A stretch of 64,000 bases of DNA. Source: Streptomyces sp. NRRL B-1347 (GTDB taxonomy: Bacteria; Actinomycetota; Actinomycetes; Streptomycetales; Streptomycetaceae). The notes below the pieces were generated by a model. That model worked only from the letters and a program-made list of their open reading frames with translations. It was not told where the DNA came from and searched no databases. The position numbers were made by a program, and so were the translations under genes. Within the stretch, counting starts at the first letter, position 1. Each line of letters begins with the position of its first letter. Positions 17,617-26,326 of this stretch are shown here, piece by piece. Location: contig NZ_JOJM01000019.1 of the NCBI RefSeq assembly GCF_000720325.1, positions 62,001 to 126,000 of the forward strand. The letters are read 5' to 3'.

Positions 17617-17698
17617 GTCTTCGAGCCTAACCAGTCCCCTCGCGGGCTACGCATGAGGCTGTCCATAGCAGGCCGGTCCCAGGCATTACAGTCGCCGT

Positions 17699-17860
17699 AT
17701 GACCAAGTGGGAATACGCAACCGTGCCGCTGCTCGTCCATGCCACGAAGCAGATCCTGGACACCTGGGGCGAGGACGGCTGGGAGCTCGTCCAGGTCGTC
17801 CCGGGCCCGAACAACCCGGAGCAGCTGGTGGCCTATCTGAAGCGCGAGAAGCAGGCATGA
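17699..17860 (+). CDS. DUF4177-type small protein
   Basis: A protein of 53 residues with the family signature at both ends: MTKWEYATVPLL, then ILDTWGEDGWELVQVV. No membrane segment or catalytic motif is visible, and no function is known. TACAGT lies six bases before the ATG, so the message is probably leaderless. The stop overlaps the RidA start (ATGA), so the two are translationally coupled. It is divergent from the ArsA pair. Confidence 0.85.
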   Translation: MTKWEYATVPLLVHATKQILDTWGEDGWELVQVVPGPNNPEQLVAYLKREKQA

Positions 17861-18321
17861 GCGCCGTAGAGGCGAAGCTGGCGGAGCTCGGGCACACGCT
17901 GCCCGCGGTCGTCCCGCCGCTCGCGGCCTACCAGCCGGCCGTGCAGTCCGGGGTGTACGTGTACACGGCCGGGCAGCTGCCCATGGTGGAGGGCAAGCTG
18001 CCCGTCACCGGCAAGGTCGGCGCCGAGGTCACGCCCGAGGAGGCCAAGGACCTGGCCCGCCTTTGCGCGCTCAACGCCCTGGCGGCCGTGAAGTCCGTCG
18101 CGGGCGACCTGGACCGGATCGCCCGGGTCGTGAAGGTCACCGGCTTCGTCGCGTCGGCCCCCGACTTCACCGGCCAGCCCGGCGTGCTGAACGGCGCGAG
18201 CGAGCTGCTCGGCGCGGCCCTCGGCGACGCGGGCGTGCACGCGCGCAGCGCGGTGGGCGTGGCGGTGCTCCCGCTGGACGCCCCGGTCGAGGTCGAGATC
18301 CAGGTCGAGCTCAAGCCGTAA
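17857..18321 (+). CDS. RidA/YjgF-family protein
   Basis: A protein of 154 residues of the RidA superfamily, whose members hydrolyse reactive enamines and imines formed by PLP enzymes. The fold is recognisable from YTAGQLPMVEGKLPVTGKVG and the C-terminal VAVLPLDAPVEVEIQVE strand. The arginine that defines true RidA deaminases (the R in the usual C-x-R-x2-V stretch) is not obvious here, so this may be one of the divergent subfamilies. It overlaps DUF4177 by four bases. Confidence 0.87.
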   Translation: MSAVEAKLAELGHTLPAVVPPLAAYQPAVQSGVYVYTAGQLPMVEGKLPVTGKVGAEVTPEEAKDLARLCALNALAAVKSVAGDLDRIARVVKVTGFVASAPDFTGQPGVLNGASELLGAALGDAGVHARSAVGVAVLPLDAPVEVEIQVELKP

Positions 18322-18422
18322 CCCCGCGGGTGGCCGGGCGGCGGTCCGCTTCCGCCCGCCCACCCCCACGGGCGCCGCAGGTGACCCTCGAACATCCGCT
18401 CCACCTCGGATAGCCTCCGCCC

Positions 18423-19289
18423 ATGGCAAATGGGCAGTGGTACCCACCGGAGTGGCCCGACCGCATCCGCGCCCTCGCGAGCGGTGACCTGACCCCGGCG
18501 CCCCCACGCCCCGCCGCGACGGTGATGCTCCTGCGGGACACCCCCCAGGGCCCGGAGGTGCACATGCTCCGGCGCCGCACCTCGATGCCCTTCGCGGCGG
18601 GCGCGTACGCCTACCCGGGCGGCGGTGTCGACCCCCGCGACGACGAGCGCGCCGTCCGCTGGGCGGGCCCGCCGCGCGCCGCCTGGGCGGCCCGCCTGGG
18701 CGTCGACGAGGCCGCGGCCCAGGCCACGGTCTGCGCGGCCGTCCGCGAGACGTACGAGGAAGCGGGCGTCCTGCTCGCGGGCCCGAGCCCGGACTCGGTC
18801 GTCGGTGACACCACGGGCGACGACTGGGAGGCCGACCGCCGGGCCCTCGTGGCCCGCGACCTGTCCTTCGCCGAGTTCCTCGACCGCCGCGGCCTGGTGC
18901 TGCGCAGCGACCTCCTGGGCGCGTGGGCCCGCTGGATCACCCCGGAGTTCGAGCCGCGCCGCTACGACACGTTCTTCTTCGTGGCCGCGCTCCCGGCGGG
19001 CCAGCGCACCCGCAACGCCTCTACGGAGGCCGACCGCACCGAGTGGATCGATCCCGCGGCCGCCGCCGCCCGCTACGACCGCGGCGAACTCGTCATGATG
19101 CCGCCCACCATCGCCACCCTGCGCCAGCTCGCCCCGCACCGCGCCGCCGCCGACGCCGTGGCCGCGGCCGCCGGGCACGACCTCACCCCGGTCCTGGCCC
19201 GGGCCCGCCTGGAGGACGGCGAGTTGGTGCTCTCCTGGCCGGGCCACGAGGAGTTCACCAAGCACATCCCCTCCGGCGGCACGGCATGA
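18423..19289 (+). CDS. NUDIX hydrolase, NUDT19-like
   Basis: A protein of 288 residues. The Nudix box is split by a long insertion: GGGVDPRDDE near residue 63 and the catalytic RETYEEAGVLL near residue 110. This is the layout of NUDT19-like enzymes that act on CoA or acyl-CoA; the substrate here is unproven. TAGCCT lies six bases before the ATG with no ribosome site, so it is probably leaderless. The MBL-fold hydrolase gene follows after 49 bases on the same strand. Confidence 0.88.
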   Translation: MANGQWYPPEWPDRIRALASGDLTPAPPRPAATVMLLRDTPQGPEVHMLRRRTSMPFAAGAYAYPGGGVDPRDDERAVRWAGPPRAAWAARLGVDEAAAQATVCAAVRETYEEAGVLLAGPSPDSVVGDTTGDDWEADRRALVARDLSFAEFLDRRGLVLRSDLLGAWARWITPEFEPRRYDTFFFVAALPAGQRTRNASTEADRTEWIDPAAAAARYDRGELVMMPPTIATLRQLAPHRAAADAVAAAAGHDLTPVLARARLEDGELVLSWPGHEEFTKHIPSGGTA

Positions 19290-19338
19290 CCCCGCCGCCC
19301 GCGCCCACCGCCCCGAGTCCGACGGGAGCCATCCCCGC

Positions 19339-20169
19339 ATGACCGAAGCAGCGGCCCTGCCGGGCCAGCCCCGTGGCGGGGTGCTCAGCGGCCCCGCCAC
19401 CGACCGCGCCGTCAACGTCCTGGCGCCGAACCCGTCCGCGATGACCCTGGACGGCACCAACACCTGGATCGTCGCCGAGCCGGACTCCGACCTCGCGGTC
19501 GTCATCGACCCGGGCCCCCTGCACGAGGCGCACCTCGCCGAGGTCGTCGCGACCGCCGAGCGGGCCGGGAAGCGCGTCGCGCTCACCCTCCTCACGCACG
19601 GCCACTCCGACCACTCCGAGGGCGCCGCCCGCTTCGCCGAGCTGACCGGCAGCAGGGTCCGCGCCCTCGACCCGGCGCTGCGCCTGGGCGACGAGGGCCT
19701 CGCCGCCGGTGACGTCATCACGACCGGCGGCCTGGAGCTGCGCGTCGTACCGACGCCCGGCCACACCGCCGACTCGCTCTGCTTCCACCTCCCGGCCGAC
19801 CGTGCCGTCCTGACGGGCGACACGATCCTGGGGCGCGGCACCACGATGGTCGCCCACCCCGACGGCCGGCTCGGCGACTACCTGGACTCGCTGCGCCGGC
19901 TGCGGTCGCTGACCGTCGACGACGGCGTGCACACGGTCCTGCCGGGCCACGGCCCGGTCCTGGAGGACGCCCAGGGCGCGGTCGAGTTCTATCTGGCGCA
20001 CCGCGCCCACCGCCTGGCCCAGGTGGAGACCGCCGTCGAGAACGGCCACGCGACGGCGTCCGACGTCGTGGCGCACGTGTACGCGGACGTGGACCGCTCC
20101 CTGTGGCCCGCCGCGGAGCTGTCGGTGCGCGCGCAGCTGGAGTACCTCAAGGAGCACGGCCTGATCTAG
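19339..20169 (+). CDS. MBL-fold metallo-hydrolase, LACTB2-like
   Basis: A protein of 276 residues. Zinc ligands are in order: THGHSDHSEG (THxHxDH), GHTADS, GDTILG and GHGP. This is the LACTB2/beta-lactamase-like group; substrates in bacteria are not defined, though animal LACTB2 is an RNase. It follows the NUDIX gene closely. Its stop TAG and the stop of the convergent nucleotidyltransferase gene share the palindrome CTAG, so the genes meet tail to tail with a four-base overlap. Confidence 0.9.
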   Translation: MTEAAALPGQPRGGVLSGPATDRAVNVLAPNPSAMTLDGTNTWIVAEPDSDLAVVIDPGPLHEAHLAEVVATAERAGKRVALTLLTHGHSDHSEGAARFAELTGSRVRALDPALRLGDEGLAAGDVITTGGLELRVVPTPGHTADSLCFHLPADRAVLTGDTILGRGTTMVAHPDGRLGDYLDSLRRLRSLTVDDGVHTVLPGHGPVLEDAQGAVEFYLAHRAHRLAQVETAVENGHATASDVVAHVYADVDRSLWPAAELSVRAQLEYLKEHGLI

Positions 20170-20990
20170 CCCCAGGGCCCGGGCGTCCTGACGCCGTGCC
20201 GCGCGGTGTGCTCCCGCGCGAGCCACGGCCCGAGCACGTCCGTGAGCTCGCGCAGCACCGCGGGGTCGGCGACCGGCTCGTACGCCACGGCGGCGGCCGC
20301 GCGCATCCGGTCGGCCCACTCGGGGCAGTACCGCCCGAACACCTCCGCCATCTCGTCGAGTTCGCCGGTCCAGCCGTTCCAGAGGGGCATGACGAGCGTG
20401 AAGCCGGTGCGCACGAGGCGCCGGGAGACCGTCCGGCACAGGGCCCGCAGGGCCGCGTCGTCGCCCGCGGCCACGGCCGCGCCGAGGCGCTCGCGCCAGG
20501 GCGGGAGGAGGGCGGCCAGATCGCCGTTGGTCTGCCGGGCGAGCCGGGCGTCGGGCCGGTAGCGGGGCAGGAATTCGGCCAGGTCCTCGCCGAGCAGCGG
20601 CGTACACAGGCAGGCGAGGAACCAGCCGTGGTCGTACGTCTCGTGGTCGCTCAGGACGCGGGCGCGGCTCAGGAGCAGGACGCCGACGCCGTCGACCTCC
20701 GCGAACTCCTTGTCGACTGCGGCGGCCACGGCGCGCGCGTCGGCGCGGTCGGCGGCGCCGGGCTCCTCGCGCAGGACGAGGAGGAGGTCCAGGTCGGAGC
20801 GGTGGACGCGGGCGGTGCCGCGCGGCACGGAGCCGTACAGATAGGCGCTGTCGAGCCGCTTGCCGAAGACGTCCGCGACCCGGTCGCGCGCGGCGGCGAC
20901 GACGGGCCGGAAGGTGTCCTGGATCCGTCCCAGGGAGCCGTCGCGCTCGATGTACCCCTGACTGTCGAGCCCACGTCTGACGGTAGTCAT
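20166..20990 (-). CDS. Nucleotidyltransferase-domain protein
   Basis: A protein of 274 residues. The N-terminal half has the polymerase-beta-type signature YLYGSVPRGTARVHRSDLDL: GS-x3-G, then D-x-D that binds metal. The C-terminal half is helical, as in aminoglycoside- or toxin-type nucleotidyltransferases. The substrate cannot be told. The start ATG 20990 has CACAGT six bases upstream and no ribosome site, so a leaderless message is likely. Codon use is like its neighbours. Confidence 0.83.
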   Translation of the reverse strand: MTTVRRGLDSQGYIERDGSLGRIQDTFRPVVAAARDRVADVFGKRLDSAYLYGSVPRGTARVHRSDLDLLLVLREEPGAADRADARAVAAAVDKEFAEVDGVGVLLLSRARVLSDHETYDHGWFLACLCTPLLGEDLAEFLPRYRPDARLARQTNGDLAALLPPWRERLGAAVAAGDDAALRALCRTVSRRLVRTGFTLVMPLWNGWTGELDEMAEVFGRYCPEWADRMRAAAAVAYEPVADPAVLRELTDVLGPWLAREHTARHGVRTPGPWG

Positions 20991-21006
20991 GGGGCCACTG
21001 TGCAGG

Positions 21007-21029
21007 GTGGGTGCCCGCCGGGCACCCAC
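21007..21029. terminator. Hairpin between the nucleotidyltransferase and crp genes
   Basis: A 10-bp perfect stem (21007-21016 with 21020-21029) with a 3-base loop, followed on the plus strand by TTTTCCC. It lies upstream of the nucleotidyltransferase start, where it may stop read-through. Confidence 0.5.
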
Positions 21030-21125
21030 TTTTCCCGGGCGGCACGTCGGGACGTACACCGTCGGGACGTACGTCGCCGGGGCGCGGGCGGGGCTTGAGC
21101 ACGCCGGGAGTACGCCGCGAGTACG

Positions 21126-21162
21126 CCGAACGCACCGGGCCCGGTGGGCGCGGTGCGTTCGG
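21126..21162 (-). terminator. Terminator of crp
   Basis: A perfect 12-bp stem (21126-21137 with 21151-21162) starts 14 bases beyond the crp stop on the minus strand, with a 13-base loop. Confidence 0.72.
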
Positions 21163-21175
21163 TGAGCGGGGTGGG

Positions 21176-21850
21176 TCAGCGCGACCGCTTGGCCAGGCGC
21201 TCCACGTCCAGGAGGATCACGGCGCGGGCCTCAAGGCGCAGCCAGCCGCGGCCCGCGAAGTCCGCGAGGGCCTTGTTGACCGTCTCGCGGGAGGCGCCGA
21301 CCAGCTGGGCCAGCTCTTCCTGCGTGAGGTCGTGCACCACGTGGATGCCCTCTTCGGACTGCACGCCGAAGCGGCGGGACAGGTCGAGCAGGGCGCGGGC
21401 CACGCGGCCGGGGACGTCGGAGAACACGAGGTCCGACATCTGGTCGTTGGTCTTGCGCAGGCGCCGGGCGACGGCGCGCAGCAGGGCGGCGGCCACCTCC
21501 GGGCGGGCGTTGAGCCACGGCTGGAGGTCGCCGTGGCCGAGGCCGAGCAGCTTGACCTCGGTGAGGGCGGTGGCGGTGGCGGTGCGGGGGCCCGGGTCGA
21601 AGAGCGAGAGCTCACCGATGAGCTCGCCGGGGCCGAGGACGGCGAGCATGTTCTCGCGGCCGTCGGGGGAGGTGCGGTGGAGCTTCACCTTGCCTTCGGT
21701 GACCACGTACAGGCGGTCTCCGGGGTCGCCCTCATGGAAGAGCGCGTCCCCGCGTGCGAGCGTCACCTCACTCATGGAGGCGCGGAGCTCCGCGGCCTGC
21801 TCGTCATCGAGCGCCGCGAAGAGCGGGGCGCGCCGCAGAACGTCGTCCAC
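21176..21850 (-). CDS. crp: Crp/Fnr-family global regulator
   Basis: A protein of 224 residues. A cyclic-nucleotide-binding beta-barrel (about 15-110, GDPGDRLYVVTEGKVKL and GELIGELSLFD) is followed by a dimer helix and a winged helix-turn-helix at ~165-200 (LTQEELAQLVGASRETVNKA). Family knowledge: the Streptomyces orthologue controls germination, development and many antibiotic clusters. The ATG at 21850 is the first in frame. A site matching the published-type Crp motif GTG-N6-GNCAC lies 65-78 bases upstream, suggesting autoregulation. A terminator follows. Confidence 0.93.
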   Translation of the reverse strand: MDDVLRRAPLFAALDDEQAAELRASMSEVTLARGDALFHEGDPGDRLYVVTEGKVKLHRTSPDGRENMLAVLGPGELIGELSLFDPGPRTATATALTEVKLLGLGHGDLQPWLNARPEVAAALLRAVARRLRKTNDQMSDLVFSDVPGRVARALLDLSRRFGVQSEEGIHVVHDLTQEELAQLVGASRETVNKALADFAGRGWLRLEARAVILLDVERLAKRSR

Positions 21851-21914
21851 GAGTTCTCTCCTTGTCGACCTGCATCAGGGGACGGGTGCCCCAGTTTGCC
21901 GGACGGTTCAAACA

Positions 21915-21928
21915 GTGTGATCAGTCAC
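21915..21928. promoter_or_regulatory. Crp-type binding site upstream of crp
   Basis: GTGTGATCAGTCAC fits GTG-N6-GNCAC exactly. It lies 65-78 bases before the crp start and next to a TTGAGT hexamer read on the minus strand. Confidence 0.55.
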
Positions 21929-22215
21929 TCAAGTCTGCCGCACTTGTGACGGAGGCAATGCGGAAGGGGGCCAATTGGGGGCTGATCCGGGGGATCGGCG
22001 CCGGACGCGGCCACCCGGTCGGGGACCGGACACCCGCCTCCGGGCCCGTGAGAGCACAGGCCACGGCGGCGCGAAGCACCGCTGTGCAGGACAATTCTGC
22101 TGTGGGCGAACACGCTTCCGCCACCGGTGAGAATCGGACAAATCGGTCCGGTGTGGCGCACTCGGGGAGGGCGCGGGGGTGCACGGAGGAGGGCGCGCTC
22201 CGGCGTGCGCCCGCA

Positions 22216-22497
22216 TCGGCGCCTGTGGCCCGGTCGCCGCGCCCGGCGTCGATGCCTGCGGTCCGTCGCTGTGTCCGGTGTCGATGTCCGCCGCCGGTCG
22301 TCGTGCCGGGCGTCGATGCCTGTGGCCGGTCGTCGTGTCCGGTGTCGATGTCCGCGGGCCGTCGTCGTGCCCGGCGTCGATGCCCGCAGGCCGTCGCCGT
22401 GCCGGGCGCCCGTGGCCAGTCGCCGTGCTGGGCGTCGATGCCTGCGGCCCGTCGCCGTGCCGGGCGTCGATGCCCGTCGCCGGTGCCCGCGGCTGAT
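22216..22497. repeat. 32-bp degenerate minisatellite with 64-bp higher-order period
   Basis: About nine units. GTCGATG recurs at 22248, 22280, 22312, 22344 and 22376, then 22434 and 22466; the unit at 22408 is only 26 bp, lacking six bases. Odd units carry GCCTGYGG and end TGTCCGGT, even units carry TCCGC and end GCCSGGC, giving a 64-bp period in the left part. The period is not a multiple of three. Confidence 0.88.
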
Positions 22498-22561
22498 GTC
22501 CGCCGCGTGACAAGTGCGCATCTCCGCCGCCCCTGTCGGTGGGGGCCCGTACGCTGGCCGC

Positions 22562-23521
22562 ATGGCGAATCAAGGCGCTTCACGGGCCGCTCGGCCCCCG
22601 GCGAAGAAGGTGTCGGCCGCGGAGACCCCCGCGAAGAAGGCCGCGGCCAAGAAGGCTCCGGCGAAGAAGGCCCCCGCGAAGAAGGCGGCGGCCGCGAAGG
22701 CGCCCGCCAAGAGCGCGAAGGCGCCCGCCGGGGCCGTGAAGGCCGTCGCCGCGCCCAAGTCGCACACGGCTCTCGTCCGCCAGGCCCGCCGCATCAACCG
22801 CGAGCTCGCCGACGTGTATCCGTATGCGCACCCGGAGCTCGATTTCGAAAATCCGTTCCAATTGCTCGTGGCGACCGTCCTCTCCGCGCAGACGACGGAC
22901 CTGCGGGTCAATCAGACGACGCCGGCCCTCTTCGCCAAGTACCCGACCCCGGAGGACCTCGCCGCCGCGAACCCCGAAGAGGTCGAGGAGGTGATCCGGC
23001 CGACCGGGTTCTTCCGCGCCAAGACCCGGTCGATCATGGGCCTCTCCGCCGCCCTGCGGGACGACTTCGGCGGTGAGGTGCCCGGCCGCCTCGAAGACCT
23101 GGTGAAGCTGCCCGGCGTGGGCCGCAAGACCGCCTTCGTCGTCCTCGGCAACGCCTTCGGAGTCCCCGGCATCACCGTGGACACCCACTTCGGCCGCCTC
23201 GTGCGCCGCTGGAAGTGGACGGAGGAGACCGACCCGGACAAGGTCGAGGCCGTCGTCGGCGCCCTCTTCCCCAAGAGCGACTGGACGATGCTGTCGCACC
23301 GCGTGATCTTCCACGGCCGCCGCATCTGCCACTCCCGCAAGCCCGCCTGCGGCGCCTGCCCGATCGCCCCCCTCTGTCCGTCGTACGGAGAGGGCGAGAC
23401 GGACCCGGAGAAGGCCGAGAAGCTCCTGAAGTACGAGAAGGGCGGTCTGCCGGGCCAGCGCCTCAAGCCCCCGCCGGACTACCCGGGCAGGGCCGCGCCG
23501 CCCCTGGGCACCGCGGGGTGA
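22562..23521 (+). CDS. nth: Endonuclease III with lysine-rich N-terminal extension
   Basis: A protein of 319 residues, a base-excision glycosylase/AP lyase for oxidised pyrimidines. After a ~65-residue extension of [12 protein letters not shown] repeats comes the catalytic core: LPGVGRKTA helix-hairpin-helix with the catalytic lysine, VDTH with the catalytic Asp, and a 4Fe-4S loop C-x6-C-x2-C-x5-C ([17 protein letters not shown]). E. coli Nth is about 211 residues, so the extension is the main difference; it probably adds DNA affinity. TACGCT lies six bases before the ATG, suggesting a leaderless message. Confidence 0.94.
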   Translation: MANQGASRAARPPAKKVSAAETPAKKAAAKKAPAKKAPAKKAAAAKAPAKSAKAPAGAVKAVAAPKSHTALVRQARRINRELADVYPYAHPELDFENPFQLLVATVLSAQTTDLRVNQTTPALFAKYPTPEDLAAANPEEVEEVIRPTGFFRAKTRSIMGLSAALRDDFGGEVPGRLEDLVKLPGVGRKTAFVVLGNAFGVPGITVDTHFGRLVRRWKWTEETDPDKVEAVVGALFPKSDWTMLSHRVIFHGRRICHSRKPACGACPIAPLCPSYGEGETDPEKAEKLLKYEKGGLPGQRLKPPPDYPGRAAPPLGTAG

Positions 23522-23602
23522 TCGAGGAACCATCGGCGGGGCCGGTGGCGTTGTGGAGAGATGGAGGGACGGACGGGGGATCGCGGGGGGACCGGGGTTC
23601 CG

Positions 23603-24556
23603 ATGACGCACGCGAGTGACACGCACACAGGCGGCAGGGACATGAGCGACGACGGCGAGAAGCACGGCACGGACTCCCACGGGGCGCGGGGCCCCCACAT
23701 CCACGAGACCCCGGGCGCGGCCCGGCCGCACCCGCCCGGCGGCGCGCAGACGCACCCGGCCCCGGGCGCCCCGCGAGCGCGGCAGCCGTACGCTCCCCGC
23801 GCACAGGCCGTCGGCGCCGCCCGCGCGCAGGGCGCCACCGCCCCCCTGGACACCCACGGGCGGGGCACCTCCGCCCCTCATCACCACGGCCGGACCACCC
23901 TCACCACCGATGGCCTGCCTTCCTGGCTCGACCCGGTCGTGCGGGCGGCCGCCACCGTGCGGCCCGATCAGCTGAGCCGGTTCCTGCCGCCGGAGGGCGG
24001 CGGTGGGCGCCAGTCCGCCGTGCTCGTCCTCTTCGGAGAGGGCGAGCAGGGGCCCGAGCTGCTGCTCATGGAGCGGGCCGGCTCGCTGCGCTCGCACGCC
24101 GGGCAGCCGTCGTTCCCCGGCGGCGCCCTGGACCCGGAGGACGGGGACCCGCAGGGCGAGGGGCCGCTGCGCGCCGCCCTCAGGGAGGCCGAGGAGGAGA
24201 CCGGGCTCGACCCGCGCGGGGTCCAGCTCTTCGGGGTGCTGCCGAGCCTGTTCATCCCCGTGAGCGATTTCGTCGTGACGCCCGTGCTCGGCTGGTGGCG
24301 CGCGCCGAGCCCCGTGGGCGTCGTCGACCCGGCCGAGACCGCCCGGGTCTTCACCGTGCCCGTGGCCGACCTCACGGACCCGGCGAACCGCGCGATGGCG
24401 GTGCACCCCCGCGGCCACCAGGGCCCCGCCTTCCTCGTGGAGTCCGCCCTGGTCTGGGGGTTCACCGCCGGAGTCATCGACAGGATCCTGCACTTCGCCG
24501 GGTGGGAGCGCCCGTGGGACAGGGACCGCCGCGTCCCGCTCGACTGGGGCTCATGA
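23603..24556 (+). CDS. NUDIX CoA pyrophosphatase (NudL-like) with His/Pro-rich N-terminal tail
   Basis: The protein has 317 residues from the start used here. The C-terminal ~200 residues have the CoA diphosphatase signature SHAGQPSFPGGALDPED followed by the Nudix helix REAEEETGLDP, so the expected reaction is CoA to phosphopantetheine plus 3',5'-ADP. The first ~100 residues are His/Pro/Gly/Ala-rich and probably disordered. The start is uncertain: 23561 (GGAG very close), 23603 (weak GGGG) and 23642 are all possible. It follows nth by about 80 bases on the same strand. Confidence 0.83.
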   Translation: MTHASDTHTGGRDMSDDGEKHGTDSHGARGPHIHETPGAARPHPPGGAQTHPAPGAPRARQPYAPRAQAVGAARAQGATAPLDTHGRGTSAPHHHGRTTLTTDGLPSWLDPVVRAAATVRPDQLSRFLPPEGGGGRQSAVLVLFGEGEQGPELLLMERAGSLRSHAGQPSFPGGALDPEDGDPQGEGPLRAALREAEEETGLDPRGVQLFGVLPSLFIPVSDFVVTPVLGWWRAPSPVGVVDPAETARVFTVPVADLTDPANRAMAVHPRGHQGPAFLVESALVWGFTAGVIDRILHFAGWERPWDRDRRVPLDWGS

Positions 24557-24668
24557 CAAGGTTGCGGGGACCGAGGCCACCGGGGCCGAGGACGGCGCGG
24601 ACCACGCGGGGCGTGGCGGGCGCCGGCGACCGCGAGGCGGCGATTCATGCGAGGCGAGGACTGAATCG

Positions 24669-25871
24669 GTGAACGTGCTGGACATCCTGCTGCTGCTCGC
24701 CGCGGTGTGGTTCGCGATCGTCGGCTACCGCCAGGGCTTCGTCGTCGGCATCCTGTCCGTGATCGGCTTCCTCGGCGGCGGCCTCGTCGCCGTGTATCTG
24801 CTGCCCGTCGTCTGGGACGCCATGACCGACGAGGGCGCGAAGGTCACGACGACCGCGGCGGTGATCGCCGTCGTGGTGGTGATCGTCTGCGCCTCCGTGG
24901 GCCAGGCCTTCACCACCCACCTGGGCAACAAGCTGCGGCGGTACATCACCTGGCAGCCCGCCAGAGCCCTGGACGCCACCGGCGGCGCCCTGGTCAACGT
25001 GGTCGCGATGCTCCTGGTCGCCTGGCTGATCGGCTCCCTCCTCGCGGGCACGACGCTGCCGACGCTCGGCAAGGAGGTCCGCAACTCCAAGGTGCTGCTC
25101 GGCATCGACCGGGCCCTGCCCGGCCAGGCCGACACCTGGTTCACGGACTTCTCCTCGGTCCTCGCGAGGAACGGCTTCCCGCAGGTCTTCAGCCCGTTCT
25201 CGAACGAGCCGATCAAGGAGGTCCCGCCCCCGGACCCCAAGCTCGCCCGCAGCCAGGTCGCCGTCAACGCCAAGCGCTCCATCGTGAAGGTCAGCGGCGA
25301 CGCGCACAGCTGCGGCAAGGCCCTCGAAGGCACCGGCTTCGTCTTCGCTCCGCGCCGCGTCATGACGAACGCGCACGTGGTCGGCGGCGTGGACGAGCCC
25401 AGGGTGCAGATAGGCGGTGAGGCCGAGAAGTACGACGCCAAGGTCGTGCTCTACGACTGGGAGCGCGACATCGCCGTGCTCGACGTGCCGTCGCTGCCCG
25501 CCCCCGCCCTGAAGTTCGCCTCCGGCGACGCCGTGAGCGGCAACAGCGCCATCGTGGCGGGCTTCCCCGAGGACGGCCCGTACGACGTGCGCGCCGCGCG
25601 CGTCCGCGGCCGCATCACGGCCAAGGGCCCGGACATCTACCACCGGGGCACGGTCCGCCGCGATGTGTACTCGCTGTACGCCACGGTCCGCCAGGGCAAC
25701 TCCGGCGGCCCGCTGCTCACCCCCAAGGGCGAGGTCTACGGCGTCGTGTTCGCCAAGTCGCTCGACGACCCCGACACCGGCTACGCCCTGACGGCGGACG
25801 AGGTCCGCGAGGACATCGAGCGCGGCCGCACGGCCAACCAGGAGGTCGACAGCCAGGGGTGCGCCCTGTGA
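24669..25871 (+). CDS. MarP-like membrane serine protease
   Basis: A protein of 400 residues. The first ~150 contain four membrane segments of the CvpA type. A periplasmic-side trypsin-like protease follows with catalytic H236 (TNAHVV), D267 (RDIAVLD) and S345 (QGNSGGPL). Two cysteines, one before the protease (HSCGKALEG) and one at the very end (GCAL), match the disulfide that tightens mycobacterial MarP. Family knowledge: MarP protects M. tuberculosis against acid and oxidative stress by processing a cell-wall hydrolase. GTG start with GAGGAC upstream. It lies downstream of nth and the NUDIX gene, a cluster order also found around the mycobacterial gene as I recall. Confidence 0.92.
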   Translation: MNVLDILLLLAAVWFAIVGYRQGFVVGILSVIGFLGGGLVAVYLLPVVWDAMTDEGAKVTTTAAVIAVVVVIVCASVGQAFTTHLGNKLRRYITWQPARALDATGGALVNVVAMLLVAWLIGSLLAGTTLPTLGKEVRNSKVLLGIDRALPGQADTWFTDFSSVLARNGFPQVFSPFSNEPIKEVPPPDPKLARSQVAVNAKRSIVKVSGDAHSCGKALEGTGFVFAPRRVMTNAHVVGGVDEPRVQIGGEAEKYDAKVVLYDWERDIAVLDVPSLPAPALKFASGDAVSGNSAIVAGFPEDGPYDVRAARVRGRITAKGPDIYHRGTVRRDVYSLYATVRQGNSGGPLLTPKGEVYGVVFAKSLDDPDTGYALTADEVREDIERGRTANQEVDSQGCAL

Positions 25872-25886
25872 GGTAGCGGTGCGGAA

Positions 25887-25951
25887 GCGCCCCGAGGGGG
25901 CGCGCGGCGGCGTCGATGTGCGGCTCCGCCGCGTGGGCGCGACCAGCCGCG
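25887..25951. repeat. Dispersed Streptomyces intergenic repeat, copy 1
   Basis: A GCGCCCC...GGGGCGC hairpin (25887-25903) is followed by a 33-base block (25919-25951) shared with 29510-29542 with few changes. It lies just after the MarP stop and may help end transcription. Confidence 0.7.
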
Positions 25952-25993
25952 ACGGATTCGCGGACGAACGACGGGGAACGTCCGGCGGAACGC

Positions 25994-26194
25994 CTAGTCG
26001 CGCGTGTGCCGCAACCGCGCTGAGACCCAGCGCGCGCGGCGCCGCAGGATGCGCGGGATGCCGATGGCCTGTGCGGATGCCGAGTGCTCCGGGTAGCCCT
26101 GTTCGCGCGGGTCGCCGCCCCTCTCGTGGCCGTTCACCACGGTGGCCGTGCGGCGCTTGCGTGCTACGTCACTGTAGTCGTGCGTCCAGCCCAT
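25994..26194 (-). CDS. Small basic hypothetical protein
   Basis: A protein of 66 residues beginning MGWTHDYSDVARKRRT and ending in a very basic ILRRRARWVSARLRHTRD tail. The composition is protein-like, with no repeat or shadow character, and the region has no competing gene. No strong ribosome site precedes the ATG. I do not recognise a characterised family. It lies 130 bases downstream of the hydrolase gene on the same strand. Confidence 0.5.
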   Translation of the reverse strand: MGWTHDYSDVARKRRTATVVNGHERGGDPREQGYPEHSASAQAIGIPRILRRRARWVSARLRHTRD

Positions 26195-26326
26195 ACCCGG
26201 ACGTGTGCCCGTGCCTCAAGGTCGGTAACCGCGCACAGGGGCCCCAATTGGCCTATGCGCCAGGCAATTGGCGTTCGTAGGACTGGCGTTCCCGCGTTCG
26301 GGTGACGCCGCGGCCGCCAGGGGGTG

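Larger units (their letters stand above)
21851..22561. other. crp-nth intergenic region
   Basis: This 711-base divergent region has three parts: the crp promoter side with a Crp-type site, an unremarkable middle (about 21960-22200), and a 32-bp minisatellite up to the nth promoter. Apparent long frames through the minisatellite are products of the repeat. Confidence 0.6.

Noticed and set aside
22216..22497. CRISPR array
   Set aside because: Units are contiguous 32-bp tandem copies without unique spacers, and no cas genes are nearby.
21921..22583. Repeat-rich proteins on the minus strand between crp and nth
   Set aside because: All three frames are open because of the minisatellite; the 32-bp period shifts frame each unit, so no single protein repeat is kept.
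25879..26280. Plus-strand open frame after the MarP-like gene
   Set aside because: It runs through a dispersed intergenic repeat and lacks protein-like composition; the minus-strand 66-residue frame is the better candidate.
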